Shown here: positions 45,992 through 54,059 of the stretch, in pieces
Position numbering within the stretch: position 1 is the stretch's first letter
Layout of the letters: every line of letters begins with the position of its first letter
Assembly (NCBI RefSeq): GCF_049446155.1
Contig: NZ_JBMSEE010000001.1
Location: 62,001-126,000, forward strand
Source: Rivibacter sp049446155
GTDB lineage: Bacteria; Pseudomonadota; Gammaproteobacteria; Burkholderiales; Burkholderiaceae_C
Length of the DNA stretch: 64,000 nt
Direction: 5' to 3'
Notes under the pieces: model-generated
The model's database searches: none
What the model saw: the letters and a program-made list of their open reading frames with translations, nothing else
Told to the model about the DNA's origin: nothing
Translations under genes and position numbers: made by a program

Positions 45992-46621
45992 ATGAGCATC
46001 CGCTCACCACATCGGGATGCGCTGCGCATCCTGTTTATTCTCAAGGCGGGCGGCAGCCCCGTCGAACCACCCGCTGCGGACATCGCTCTCATCTTCAAGG
46101 GCGAAGCGCGTCTGCAGGCGTTCGACTTCTGGATGCGAAACCCTGACTACCTCGCCGCGGAACTGGTCGACCTCTATCTGGGTACGAAGGAAGACACCTA
46201 CTTCGATGCGGCGCAAGCGATTCTGGATGACGACGAACCTGATCTTCGGCGCGTTCCTATGGTTCGATATTTCTTTGGCGCGTACGAGCGACTGGACGAC
46301 GCCCTTTCGCTGCTTCGTTCTCGTGATCTGGTCCGTATCACGGGCCTGAAAGGCGTCAACAACAAAGTCTTCGAAACAGACTTCATTCTCACTAAAGCCG
46401 GCCACGACACCTGCGCCACTGCTGTGTCGCAAGAGCCAGTCCTCCAGTGGTATGCGGACAGAGCACAACTTGTCGCCAAGGTTGCGGGAGGCTTGGGCGG
46501 AACGGCTCTGAAGCAGAAGCAGTACCAACGCGCCACCTACGCAGAAACGAAATTGGGCGGAATCATCCCGGCAATCACCGAAGACGTGCGACGGCGCATA
46601 GCGCAACTGCAATCCAAATGA
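45992..46621 (+). CDS. uncharacterised protein, possible ABC-3C-type middle component
   Basis: 209 residues from ATG 45992 (45965 also possible). No catalytic motif. The helical start RDALRILFILKAGG, the segment ARLQAFDFWMRNPDYLAAELVDLYLG and the later winged-helix-like DDALSLLRSRDLVRITGLKGVNN, TDFILTKAG resemble the middle components of three-gene ABC-ATPase conflict systems, which sit between an ABC ATPase and an effector. Its stop overlaps the start of the SMC-like ATPase gene as ATGA, as expected for such partners. Identity is inferred, not proven. Confidence 0.6.
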   Translation: MSIRSPHRDALRILFILKAGGSPVEPPAADIALIFKGEARLQAFDFWMRNPDYLAAELVDLYLGTKEDTYFDAAQAILDDDEPDLRRVPMVRYFFGAYERLDDALSLLRSRDLVRITGLKGVNNKVFETDFILTKAGHDTCATAVSQEPVLQWYADRAQLVAKVAGGLGGTALKQKQYQRATYAETKLGGIIPAITEDVRRRIAQLQSK

Positions 46622-48603
46622 CAGTGCGAAGTGGAGGCAAGGTGGCTCAACAAAAGAACGATTGGCTTCAATCGATAGCGAAGAAGGCTGAAGCGGACAT
46701 TCATGCGATCGAGAGTGTTCTGTCGTCCCATCGCATCCAGCCGTCGCCAGTACTTGCCCAGCCTCGGCGGCTTGTCTTGCGTGAGCTTGAGTTCTCTGGC
46801 GTAAAGGACGGCGTGCCAAACGCCGGGGCGTTCTCCTTTTCCTGGACGAACCTCGATCACGGCCTTTGGGCAATGCTCTCTGAGCACAACCTGCGGGGCA
46901 AGTCGACAATCATCGAAATTGTCCGGTGGATGGTCAGAGGCCGGGCATCGAGCAACCTCCAAGACGATGTACGCCGTTGGGTGCACGTCGTTCGATTGCG
47001 ATTCCTACTCGACTCCGACGAGTACGAGGTCCTGGCCAAGACGCGGGGCGAACCCGTCGGAGGTTTGTATCGAATCCGTTCAGCGACCGGAGGCGAGCAG
47101 GAGAAGACTGTCCTTGCCGAGTTCGCCACGGATAGCGAGTTCGAAGCAGTCATGGCTGACTTCTTCATGCGCATGTTTGCCATGGAGCCGATTTCAACGT
47201 GGCGGCAAGGTGGAGATGACGAGGGTCAGTCGGTCTCACATAGCTGGGTAGCGTTTTCCGGCGCCATGTTTATCGGGACCAACTATGAGGTGCTCTTGGG
47301 TGACATGCCGGTCGCCACTGGGCTGACCTCGCGATTGATGCAGATGTACTTGGGTGTCCCCTGGGTTTCGACGCTAGCTGCGGCGAAGACCGCCCAGCAG
47401 CTCGTCGAACAAGCTGTTCAAGTTTCCGCGCGGCGGAGTGAGCAGGGGCGTGATGCTGTCAAGGCCCGTATTGACAACATCACTAGCCAGCTCGCAGAAA
47501 GGCGCGCTGAGCTGGCCACGATCCCAAGCGATGAGGCCGTGCGCACTGCCATTGATGCCGATGCAACCGAACTCGCAGATGTTCGTCGCCAAGAGCGAGC
47601 CATGGTTGAACGCGCGGAACGTGCCGCCGCCGCGCTTCGCGAGATAAGCACTGTCCATCAGGAAGATCGGCGGGACCTGCAGACCCACATGGATGCCATG
47701 TCCGCAACGGCCGTGTTTCGTCGCCTCGAGCCGAAGTGCTGTCCGCGCTGCGATCACACCATTTCAAAAGCCAAGAAGGACCTGGAAGACTCTACTCACT
47801 CTTGCTCTGTTTGTGGCGAGACGATTACGAACTCTGAAGATGGCGAGGCCATGAAGGCCGATCTTCAGGAGAGGGTGAAAGCGTCCGAGGTCGCGGTGAA
47901 ACGCGCGCAGACGGCCAAGGACGAGACGGAGACTGATCTCGCCATCCTCCGCGGGAAGGCCGCACTGCTGCAAAGCCGCCTTGAGGCCGCGTCGAAAGAG
48001 TTGAATGCCGCTGTGCGACGGCACGAAGTTGCCACGGCCGTCGCGGTTCTGGAAGGTCGTCTTGAAGAGGTCTCCACCGCTCCAACAGCACAGAGCGAGG
48101 ATCGAACCGGTGAGCTTAGGATCCTTACTGCTGTCGTCAACGAAACCGAAGCGCGCGTCAAGGCCATGCGGGACGGGTTGCTCACTGACGTTTCAGCGCG
48201 CTTGGTCGAGTACGCCAAGGCCTTCGGAATGGAGAACTTGTCAGAGGCCTCACTGAAGGGAAACGCGGCGCTGTCTCTGGTGAAGGGAGGCGTCCCAACA
48301 AGCTACAGCAAGGTGACGGAAGGCGAGAAACTGCGTCTGAAAGTGGCAGCCGTTCTTGCGATGATCGAAATTGCTGAGGCGCGGGGGATCGGTCGGCACC
48401 CGGGATTGCTCATGATTGATTCGCCCGCCGCTCAAGAGGTGTCACCCGTCGACGTGGATCATCTCGTTGCCGGGCTGCAGGCTGTCTCAACCAAGCTGCC
48501 GCATTTTCAGGTGTTCGTTGCGGGCCTCTCCTCAAAGGCGATAACCGATCACGTACCTGAGAAGCACCGCCGTGAGGTTGCCGGCAACGCGTTCCTGTGG
48601 TGA
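46618..48603 (+). CDS. Rad50/SMC-like ABC ATPase with zinc ribbon
   Basis: 661 residues. Walker A is atypical but recognisable as SEHNLRGKSTIIEI (88-101), a variant of conflict-system ABC ATPases. A coiled coil follows, with CCPRCDHTIS and SCSVCGETI (about 371-402) forming a four-cysteine zinc element at the hinge, then another coiled coil, the ABC signature KVTEGEKLRLKVA (about 565) and Walker B GLLMIDSPAAQE (about 595). Such ATPases sense or grip DNA ends or foreign DNA. The start ATG at 46618 overlaps the previous stop by 4 bases and discards an unlikely upstream extension. Confidence 0.88.
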   Translation: MTVRSGGKVAQQKNDWLQSIAKKAEADIHAIESVLSSHRIQPSPVLAQPRRLVLRELEFSGVKDGVPNAGAFSFSWTNLDHGLWAMLSEHNLRGKSTIIEIVRWMVRGRASSNLQDDVRRWVHVVRLRFLLDSDEYEVLAKTRGEPVGGLYRIRSATGGEQEKTVLAEFATDSEFEAVMADFFMRMFAMEPISTWRQGGDDEGQSVSHSWVAFSGAMFIGTNYEVLLGDMPVATGLTSRLMQMYLGVPWVSTLAAAKTAQQLVEQAVQVSARRSEQGRDAVKARIDNITSQLAERRAELATIPSDEAVRTAIDADATELADVRRQERAMVERAERAAAALREISTVHQEDRRDLQTHMDAMSATAVFRRLEPKCCPRCDHTISKAKKDLEDSTHSCSVCGETITNSEDGEAMKADLQERVKASEVAVKRAQTAKDETETDLAILRGKAALLQSRLEAASKELNAAVRRHEVATAVAVLEGRLEEVSTAPTAQSEDRTGELRILTAVVNETEARVKAMRDGLLTDVSARLVEYAKAFGMENLSEASLKGNAALSLVKGGVPTSYSKVTEGEKLRLKVAAVLAMIEIAEARGIGRHPGLLMIDSPAAQEVSPVDVDHLVAGLQAVSTKLPHFQVFVAGLSSKAITDHVPEKHRREVAGNAFLW

Positions 48604-48608
48604 CCGAC

Positions 48609-50573
48609 ATGCATCCAATCGAAGCCAAACTCATTGAGGTCGTCAAGAGCGGGCGAGACTGGCGGTTGGAAGATCTTGGCGGAATTTCGAAGCTTGCACC
48701 GGCAGCAAGATCGCTCGGAAGTACGCCAATGATGCCCGAGTTGCTTCAGCCCCTTATCCTGGGGTGGAGCAATGCTACGGCAGCTGATCGAGACGCGCAT
48801 AAACGCGCTCTGCACGATCTGCTCGAGGTCGCGACAACAGACTTTGTGCTTCTGGAGGCGGTCGACATCCTCGAACATCATCGGCCGCTGCCGGACGACG
48901 GCGATGAGTGCTGCTTCATGCTCTTCCTGGCAAAGGCAGCAAACCGCGACCATTCGCACTCCGGACTTTCCCGCGGTGCAGCGCTTGATGGAGCATTTCG
49001 CTGGGCTGGTGAAAACAGACGCTGGCAGCTTCGCTTGCTGGACCTGTTCCTCGGTCTTGTGCCGGGCGACGACCCAGAATTCCTGCGACGAGCCGCCAAG
49101 ATCGCTGGTGTCGCCTTTTCGCACTGGCGCGATAAGGAACTGGTCGGGGTTCTGCGCAAGCTCGCTCAACTCGAAGCGGTCCGGCCTGAGGCAGCTTTCG
49201 AGTTGGGTATGGCCGCTCTCGCTGAAGCTATGGATAGGGCGGACAGCAACACGGCAGCGCCCGCTTTCCGTGAGGCCAGAGACTGGTTTGGTGAGTCCGA
49301 AGAGGTATCTGAGCACCGCCCGGAAGCCAGCTTGTACTTCGATGGCCTTGACCTGCTTCTGAGCTTCCAGAACGGTGGCGCGAGCGCATCGCTCGGTGCC
49401 GCGAGCGCCCGCGTTCAGCAGCACGCATTCGAGCTACATGCCTGGTCAGGAGGTTCCGGCCCTCCCTGGCTGGGCGCCAGACAGACCGAGGCAGCGTGTT
49501 GGAGCGCCCTGGCCAGTGCCGTTGCGGGGCTAGCGGGGCGGCTTGACGAGCCAAGCTGGTGGGAGCCGGCAGCAGTCATCGAGGAAGGTCTCTTGTCCGT
49601 GTACAGCGCAGGTCGGTCGATTCTGCGTCGAGACCAGTACGGTGGTATCGAAGCCATGGTCAGACCTCGAATACGCGCAAGCGTTGCCTCGCAGGCCGGA
49701 CAGGCGCATCAAGTGCGCATGTGGCTTCAACAAAACGCGGCCCACGAATGGGCTGCAGAAGCGCGAGACCTGAGTGCCCAGATTGATGCCTTCATTGAAC
49801 AGTCAGGTAGTCCAAAGAACCCTCCTGAGGCGTCGAGCGAAGGGACCTCGCTCGTCGCCATCATCGAAAGGTCCAACATCCCGGAAGATCACAGGAGTGT
49901 TCTATTCAGTGTAGTTTCTAACGCAATGTCTCTGCAACTTGCCAACCTGACTGGCGCCGAAGTCGATGTCATCGAACGTTGCTGCAAAGAGGCACGGGGA
50001 CACCCCGACTACAGCGCGAATGCGAATGGGGCACGTCTCTTCGACACGGTACTCCTCTGGCTGGTTCGATTCATCTTCAATCGCCTGGAACTGACTAAGG
50101 GCGACGACCCAACCGGTGCCTATCTCTTCGAACGCGATGACGGTCCTCTGCCTCACGAGGACGAACTACAGAAGGACTTTTTTCGCTGGGTGGCGACGAA
50201 CGCCGCAGGGAGCGATCTTGAGGCGACAAATATTGCGAGTGGCAGAGCCGACATACGCCTGAACTCTGGCCCCGAACGTCTGGTTGTCGAGGTGAAGCGC
50301 GAAGAATCTGACTGTTCCTTCGACGCGCTCTCCACGTCGTATGCAGCGCAGACCACGGACTACCAGAACGTCAGCATCCGGTTGGGCGTACTCCTGGTGC
50401 TCGATCTAGCAACACCCAACCGTGAGGGCACTCCGCATCTGACGAGCTTGTTCGAGATGCGCCACATCCGCCGCATGGGCGAGACCCAGTCGCGGCTGAT
50501 TTTGATTGTCAAGGTTCCGGGCCGTCGCAGGAGACCAAGTGACCTCACAAAACTTGCTAGAGCCACACGGTAG
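48609..50573 (+). CDS. large protein with C-terminal PD-(D/E)XK-type nuclease domain
   Basis: 654 residues. The first 500 are helical and unrecognised. The C-terminus has the restriction-endonuclease-like core: a leading acidic helix PHEDELQKDFFRWV, then GRADIRLN and the strand LVVEVKREE (about residues 556-564), giving the D-x(n)-E-x-K triad. It probably cleaves nucleic acid when triggered by the ATPase upstream, as the effector of the cluster. ATG at 48609 is six bases past the ATPase stop; GTG codons at 48597/48600 would overlap it. Confidence 0.75.
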   Translation: MHPIEAKLIEVVKSGRDWRLEDLGGISKLAPAARSLGSTPMMPELLQPLILGWSNATAADRDAHKRALHDLLEVATTDFVLLEAVDILEHHRPLPDDGDECCFMLFLAKAANRDHSHSGLSRGAALDGAFRWAGENRRWQLRLLDLFLGLVPGDDPEFLRRAAKIAGVAFSHWRDKELVGVLRKLAQLEAVRPEAAFELGMAALAEAMDRADSNTAAPAFREARDWFGESEEVSEHRPEASLYFDGLDLLLSFQNGGASASLGAASARVQQHAFELHAWSGGSGPPWLGARQTEAACWSALASAVAGLAGRLDEPSWWEPAAVIEEGLLSVYSAGRSILRRDQYGGIEAMVRPRIRASVASQAGQAHQVRMWLQQNAAHEWAAEARDLSAQIDAFIEQSGSPKNPPEASSEGTSLVAIIERSNIPEDHRSVLFSVVSNAMSLQLANLTGAEVDVIERCCKEARGHPDYSANANGARLFDTVLLWLVRFIFNRLELTKGDDPTGAYLFERDDGPLPHEDELQKDFFRWVATNAAGSDLEATNIASGRADIRLNSGPERLVVEVKREESDCSFDALSTSYAAQTTDYQNVSIRLGVLLVLDLATPNREGTPHLTSLFEMRHIRRMGETQSRLILIVKVPGRRRRPSDLTKLARATR

Positions 50574-50743
50574 TAGCTGTTTGGCGCCTTTAGCCTTTGC
50601 TGGTCGACCGAATGAGCCAGCCGCACCGCACGGCCAATAAGCGCCGGCAGCCTGCGATCCTGCCACTCGGGGGAAGTAGGCCCGCGCAACGCGCCGCCAC
50701 CTGTCGATTCCCGTTGCCGGCGCTCGAACAGGTCGAAGCGTCG

Positions 50744-51016
50744 CTAGCTCCCTCGGCGCTTCGTGAGTCGTCGGCGTTCGGCTAGCCGCTCTAGCGCGCG
50801 GTACTGTCGTCGGATGCCTCCGAGGCCCGACAGTATCGGCGCGATGCAGAGATGGATGCCCGCACGCTTGCCCTTCGACCTCTGGGCTCGGTACGCGCGC
50901 CGAATCCCCTTGGCCGCGCCAGTAGCGGGGGCGAAGTACAGGGAGACTTCATGGAGCACGGTCCACCTGAGTTGTTCCAAGGTCACTGGAAGCCCTCCTA
51001 AGCGTCCTCGATTCAT
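50744..51016 (-). CDS. hypothetical small basic protein
   Basis: 90 residues, strongly basic at the C-terminus (RALERLAERRRLTKRRGS). The segment VTLEQLRWTVLHEVSLYFAPATGAAKGIRRAYR has the look of a real conserved helix pair, but the family is not recognised and the ribosome-binding site is weak. Last in a minus-strand series of small genes. The flanking stretch 50,574-50,743 shows nothing else. Confidence 0.4.
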   Translation of the reverse strand: MNRGRLGGLPVTLEQLRWTVLHEVSLYFAPATGAAKGIRRAYRAQRSKGKRAGIHLCIAPILSGLGGIRRQYRALERLAERRRLTKRRGS

Positions 51017-51125
51017 TCAACGCGCAAGCCTGGACATGTTGGCACAGCTGGATGCTCACTAACACCACACCTCGCTGCGCCGGCGGCGAAGAGCAGTAGT
51101 GCCGCGCCGGCCCTCTGTCGGTCCC

Positions 51126-51539
51126 TCAGGCGCCATAGACTGTCTCGTACAAGTTGTCGCCCAACGTGAACGCGTCAATCATGCAACGCGGCTGCGCAGC
51201 CCAAGCTGAGGCATCAACGTCGGCGCCAAAGGTCGCGGCGTTGTCCTGACCCAGTGGCTGGTCGACCAATGATGGGAGAGTCTCGATGGAGTCCGCGACC
51301 ATCCAGTTGCGCTCGGGAGGTGTGGCCGTCGCAGCCCCTGCATCATTGGTGAAGACCCTTGAAAAGGCCCAAAGCACGCACGGAGTCGCGCCGCCCGCCG
51401 CGAACAGTGGCAAGGACGCAAAGTTCACGCCAAAGATCGGCACGGCCATGAGCCAGAGAACGGAGCCGATCGTGGCGCCGACAAAGACGAACGCGACAGC
51501 GAGGTACAAAAGTGAAAGTAGTAGCGAGATGATCTTCAC
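51126..51539 (-). CDS. hypothetical membrane protein
   Basis: 137 residues. Two N-terminal hydrophobic segments (IISLLLSLLYLAVAFVFVGATIGSVLWLM and FASLPLFAAGGATPCVLWAF regions), then a soluble acidic tail of about 70 residues. No family recognised. 34 bases downstream of the 89-residue protein gene on the same strand. Confidence 0.55.
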   Translation of the reverse strand: MKIISLLLSLLYLAVAFVFVGATIGSVLWLMAVPIFGVNFASLPLFAAGGATPCVLWAFSRVFTNDAGAATATPPERNWMVADSIETLPSLVDQPLGQDNAATFGADVDASAWAAQPRCMIDAFTLGDNLYETVYGA

Positions 51540-51573
51540 AGTTGGGTTGCCGACGTTCGCAGCACCTGCTGCG

Positions 51574-51843
51574 CTAACTGTCGTGCGGGGAGTTGCAAGC
51601 GGGCTCGGAGCCGTCGCTGCAGGAGTCGCCGGCCGACGGAGGTGGTTCGACGGACGTGTCGTCCGACTCGTCGCGCAGCAAGCCGGCGCGACGGAACAAC
51701 GCCATCAGCCCCGGCATAGCAGCGGGAGTCACCTGGCTGATGCCCTCGGCTACAGCAATCTCGCGCATGGCCTCGAAGGCCCGCAAGTCGGCGTCGTCAT
51801 CGCCGGCGTCCGATGGTTCCGCCATTCGTTCGATGGGCGCCAT
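51574..51843 (-). CDS. small hypothetical protein, second gene of a possible toxin-antitoxin pair
   Basis: 89 residues, acidic. The core DLRAFEAMREIAVAEGISQVTPAAMPGLMALFRRAGLL looks like a short helical regulator; the tail is Ser/Asp-rich. Its ATG overlaps the stop of the upstream gene as TGATG, so the two proteins are made together. The upstream frame beyond 51843 is a shadow of that gene. Role as antitoxin is a guess from arrangement. Confidence 0.55.
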   Translation of the reverse strand: MAPIERMAEPSDAGDDDADLRAFEAMREIAVAEGISQVTPAAMPGLMALFRRAGLLRDESDDTSVEPPPSAGDSCSDGSEPACNSPHDS

Positions 51844-52202
51844 CACGTGCGATGTCCGATGGTGATGAGCGTGTCGTCCGCTGCGCTGACGACGATGTAG
51901 ACACCTGCGAGGCGCTCCAGACCTGCCGACCGGCCGACGACGTCCTCGAGCACGGCGATCGCATCCTTCGTCATCAGGTAGCGGATCGCACCATGGCCGT
52001 CGTGCTCTCGACGACCATAGGCCTTCAAGAGAGGAACGCACTTGGTTGAAATGGCGCGCTGCTGCGCGCGCGTCCGCGCATGACGGCTGATTCGCGTGGC
52101 GCGGAAAGGTTCGAGTTCAGAGATGCGATCGATATGAGATGGAAGTGAATGCATCTCACCATCCTGCCAAGTCGACGGCAACTTGTGAAGCGCTGTAGAC
52201 AC
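51843..52202 (-). CDS. hypothetical protein, RelE/DUF4258-like
   Basis: 119 residues. The pattern ISRHARTRAQQRAIS, then LLKAYGRREHDGHGAIRYLM, and the final strand pair GVYIVVSAADDTLITIGHRT resembles DUF4258-type proteins of the RelE-like fold (leading SxHAxxRxxxR and closing VITVxxR). This would make it a toxin candidate next to a small acidic partner. Similarity is by motif only. Confidence 0.55.
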   Translation of the reverse strand: MSTALHKLPSTWQDGEMHSLPSHIDRISELEPFRATRISRHARTRAQQRAISTKCVPLLKAYGRREHDGHGAIRYLMTKDAIAVLEDVVGRSAGLERLAGVYIVVSAADDTLITIGHRT

Positions 52203-52234
52203 CGCGCGACACTGCGATGCGGCGCGTCCGATGC

Positions 52235-52396
52235 TCAGGAGTCAGGAGGTTCCTGCGATTCGCCCTTCTTCTTCAAGCGAGACAAGTCAGCCTCGAGTCG
52301 CTTGTGCCAGCGCTCCAGGATCGGCTGAAGGTAGTAGAAGCCGATGCCGACCACGGCAATCGTCAGCGAGACGATCAGGAACGCGTACTCCTTCAT
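52235..52396 (-). CDS. small single-pass membrane protein
   Basis: 53 residues: MKEYAFLIVSLTIAVVGIGF forms the start and one membrane helix, followed by a charged helix (ERWHKRLEADLSRLKKK). ATG at 52396 is chosen since the longer frame starts in low-complexity sequence. It lies between the fusion protein gene (115 bases upstream) and the RelE-like gene (32 bases downstream). Function unknown. Confidence 0.5.
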   Translation of the reverse strand: MKEYAFLIVSLTIAVVGIGFYYLQPILERWHKRLEADLSRLKKKGESQEPPDS

Positions 52397-52511
52397 CTTG
52401 TCGCAGCCGCTTGGTTCATGCGTACATTGTGTCCGGGTTGAGCCATCTGAGGAACGTCCATGCCTGCGCGAATGGGCTCGCCCATGGCATGGCGCCATCT
52501 GCTGTGCAAGG

Positions 52512-53744
52512 TCAGTTGATCAACTCGCCTGAAGCACCGGCCGACTCGAAGGTGGGGTAGGTCACGGCACCCGCGGCATTGACCGCCACGATGCCCGCTG
52601 CAACCAAGTTGCCAAGCGCGACTTCGATTGACGCATCCCCGGTCTCGGCGCCTAGAAGAGACTTCAGCAGGCGCCGCAACGCAGCCGGCTTGGTCGGTCG
52701 ATTGACGAGCTTGCGAAGGTTGTCGGTGAGCTTTCGGACGTCGTCGGTCGAGATCGTCACCGTCCCACTCGACGACGAGAGTGCGGGCGCCGTAGCCGGT
52801 GCGGACACCACCTTGCCTGGAGCATGCGCTGCATCCCTTCTACCGTTGGGCTTCGCAGACGCAGCCTTCTTGGCTGGCACCACCTTGGCGGCAGGTGCCT
52901 TCTTCGTCGCCGGTGCGGGAGAGGCCTTCTTCGCTGCAACCTTCTTCGTCACAGCTGACTTGGCGGCAGGCTTCTTCGCGCCGACCTTCTTCGCTGGCGT
53001 CTTCTTGGCAGGCACCTTCTTTGCGGCAGTCTTCTTCGCCGGCGTCGTCGCCTCGCCGTACGCTTGCCGGCGCACCTGGAATCCCATCGCCCTCGCGTGC
53101 TCCAACATGGGCTCGTATCCCTTATCGTTCGCGACGACCACCATGGTCGACTCGGGATTCCGCGACGCGATGTAGCCCATGTAGAACGACAGGTGGAAGT
53201 CCAGCGCGTTCTTGCCGGTCTTGGTGATCGGCACAGCCGTCGCACCGGTGCCGAAGGAGGCGAAGCGCTTCGCGACTTCGCGCTGGTGGGGTCCGTGGAA
53301 CACCCAGACTTGGTTCACGTCGGGGAACAGCGCTCGCAGCTCGACGTCGCCGGGCTGAACGTTCTCGTAGTCGAGCAGCACATGGGTTCCGGCCACTGAT
53401 GCCCGCGTCGGCGACACCCGCGCGATCACGTGTTTCGCCGGGTACTTGAGCGCGTTCTTCGCCAGCTTGTCGCTGACGGCCTGCTCGACATCGACCTGAC
53501 AATAGTCGGCCACCTGCAGGAGGTAGAGCAGCACGTCCGCCACTTCCTCGCCGATGCGTTGCTTGGTAGCAGGGTCCTCGTGCGCATGGCGTGACTCATC
53601 GGGGGTCTTCCACTGAAAGACCTCCGCCAGTTCCGCCGACTCGACCATAAGCGCAGTGGCCAGGTTCTTGGGCGTGTGAAACGGCTGCCAATCGCGCTCT
53701 GCCGCGAAATGCCGCAGTTCGGCCTGCAGTTCTCCAAGGTTCAT
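52512..53744 (-). CDS. MazG-like pyrophosphohydrolase / PIN-NYN nuclease / histone-H1-like fusion
   Basis: 410 residues in four parts. 1-105: all-alpha NTP pyrophosphohydrolase (MazG/RS21-C6 type) with ESAELAE (35-41) and EEVADVLLYLL (66-76). 120-230: PIN/NYN-like domain with acidic residues in LLDYENV (D125), ALDFHLS (D182) and ANDKGYEPM (D207). 233-310: repeated Ala-Lys-Lys-x-Pro units like bacterial histone H1, expected to bind DNA or RNA. 330-405: a small domain that looks winged-helix-like. The combination would both clear nucleotides and cut nucleic acid, a plausible phage-response protein. PIN plus H1-like tail is known in beta-proteobacteria; joining to MazG is unusual. Confidence 0.85.
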   Translation of the reverse strand: MNLGELQAELRHFAAERDWQPFHTPKNLATALMVESAELAEVFQWKTPDESRHAHEDPATKQRIGEEVADVLLYLLQVADYCQVDVEQAVSDKLAKNALKYPAKHVIARVSPTRASVAGTHVLLDYENVQPGDVELRALFPDVNQVWVFHGPHQREVAKRFASFGTGATAVPITKTGKNALDFHLSFYMGYIASRNPESTMVVVANDKGYEPMLEHARAMGFQVRRQAYGEATTPAKKTAAKKVPAKKTPAKKVGAKKPAAKSAVTKKVAAKKASPAPATKKAPAAKVVPAKKAASAKPNGRRDAAHAPGKVVSAPATAPALSSSSGTVTISTDDVRKLTDNLRKLVNRPTKPAALRRLLKSLLGAETGDASIEVALGNLVAAGIVAVNAAGAVTYPTFESAGASGELIN

Positions 53745-53845
53745 CGCAGCACCCTCCTCTTCAATCGGATCTTGCCATCCGCGAGGTTGCCGAGCACGAA
53801 CTACCGCTGAAAAGGCGGTGCGCAGGCCAAGCCCCAGGGAAGGGA

Positions 53846-53872
53846 GATCCCCGGGGCGTTGCCCCGGGGATC
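53846..53872. terminator. GC-rich hairpin downstream of the candidate RNA
   Basis: Perfect 12-bp stem GATCCCCGGGGC / GCCCCGGGGATC with a 3-base loop. There is no T-run on either side. On the minus strand it lies just past the candidate RNA and before the fusion-protein gene, where it could end or process the RNA. Confidence 0.4.
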
Positions 53873-54059
53873 GTCTCGCTGGCCACGTTGCCGTGCCAGT
53901 GTCTTAGCGGCCCCTGCTGGGCGACCATGTCGCCGCAGACAGTTCCGCCGTCAGTGCGTTCATCGCTTGAGTCCTCGATCGAGGAGGAACAGCGTTGAAT
54001 GTTGGAGGCGCGGGGCCTCGTCAACGGTCGATGTGAGTCGATTTAATGCTCATGAATGA

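Noticed and set aside
45892..45993. 33-codon minus-strand frame with a hydrophobic stretch before the middle-component gene
   Set aside because: Overlaps the start of a better-supported gene and has no ribosome-binding site.
52799..53050. Repeated Lys/Ala-coding units as a CRISPR or tandem DNA repeat
   Set aside because: The repeats are degenerate codon-level repeats of a histone-H1-like tail, without constant repeat and spacer lengths.
53951..54052. Very short minus-strand frames (10 and 17 codons) after the candidate RNA, the first with an AAAGGA site
   Set aside because: Too short to support as genes without conservation.
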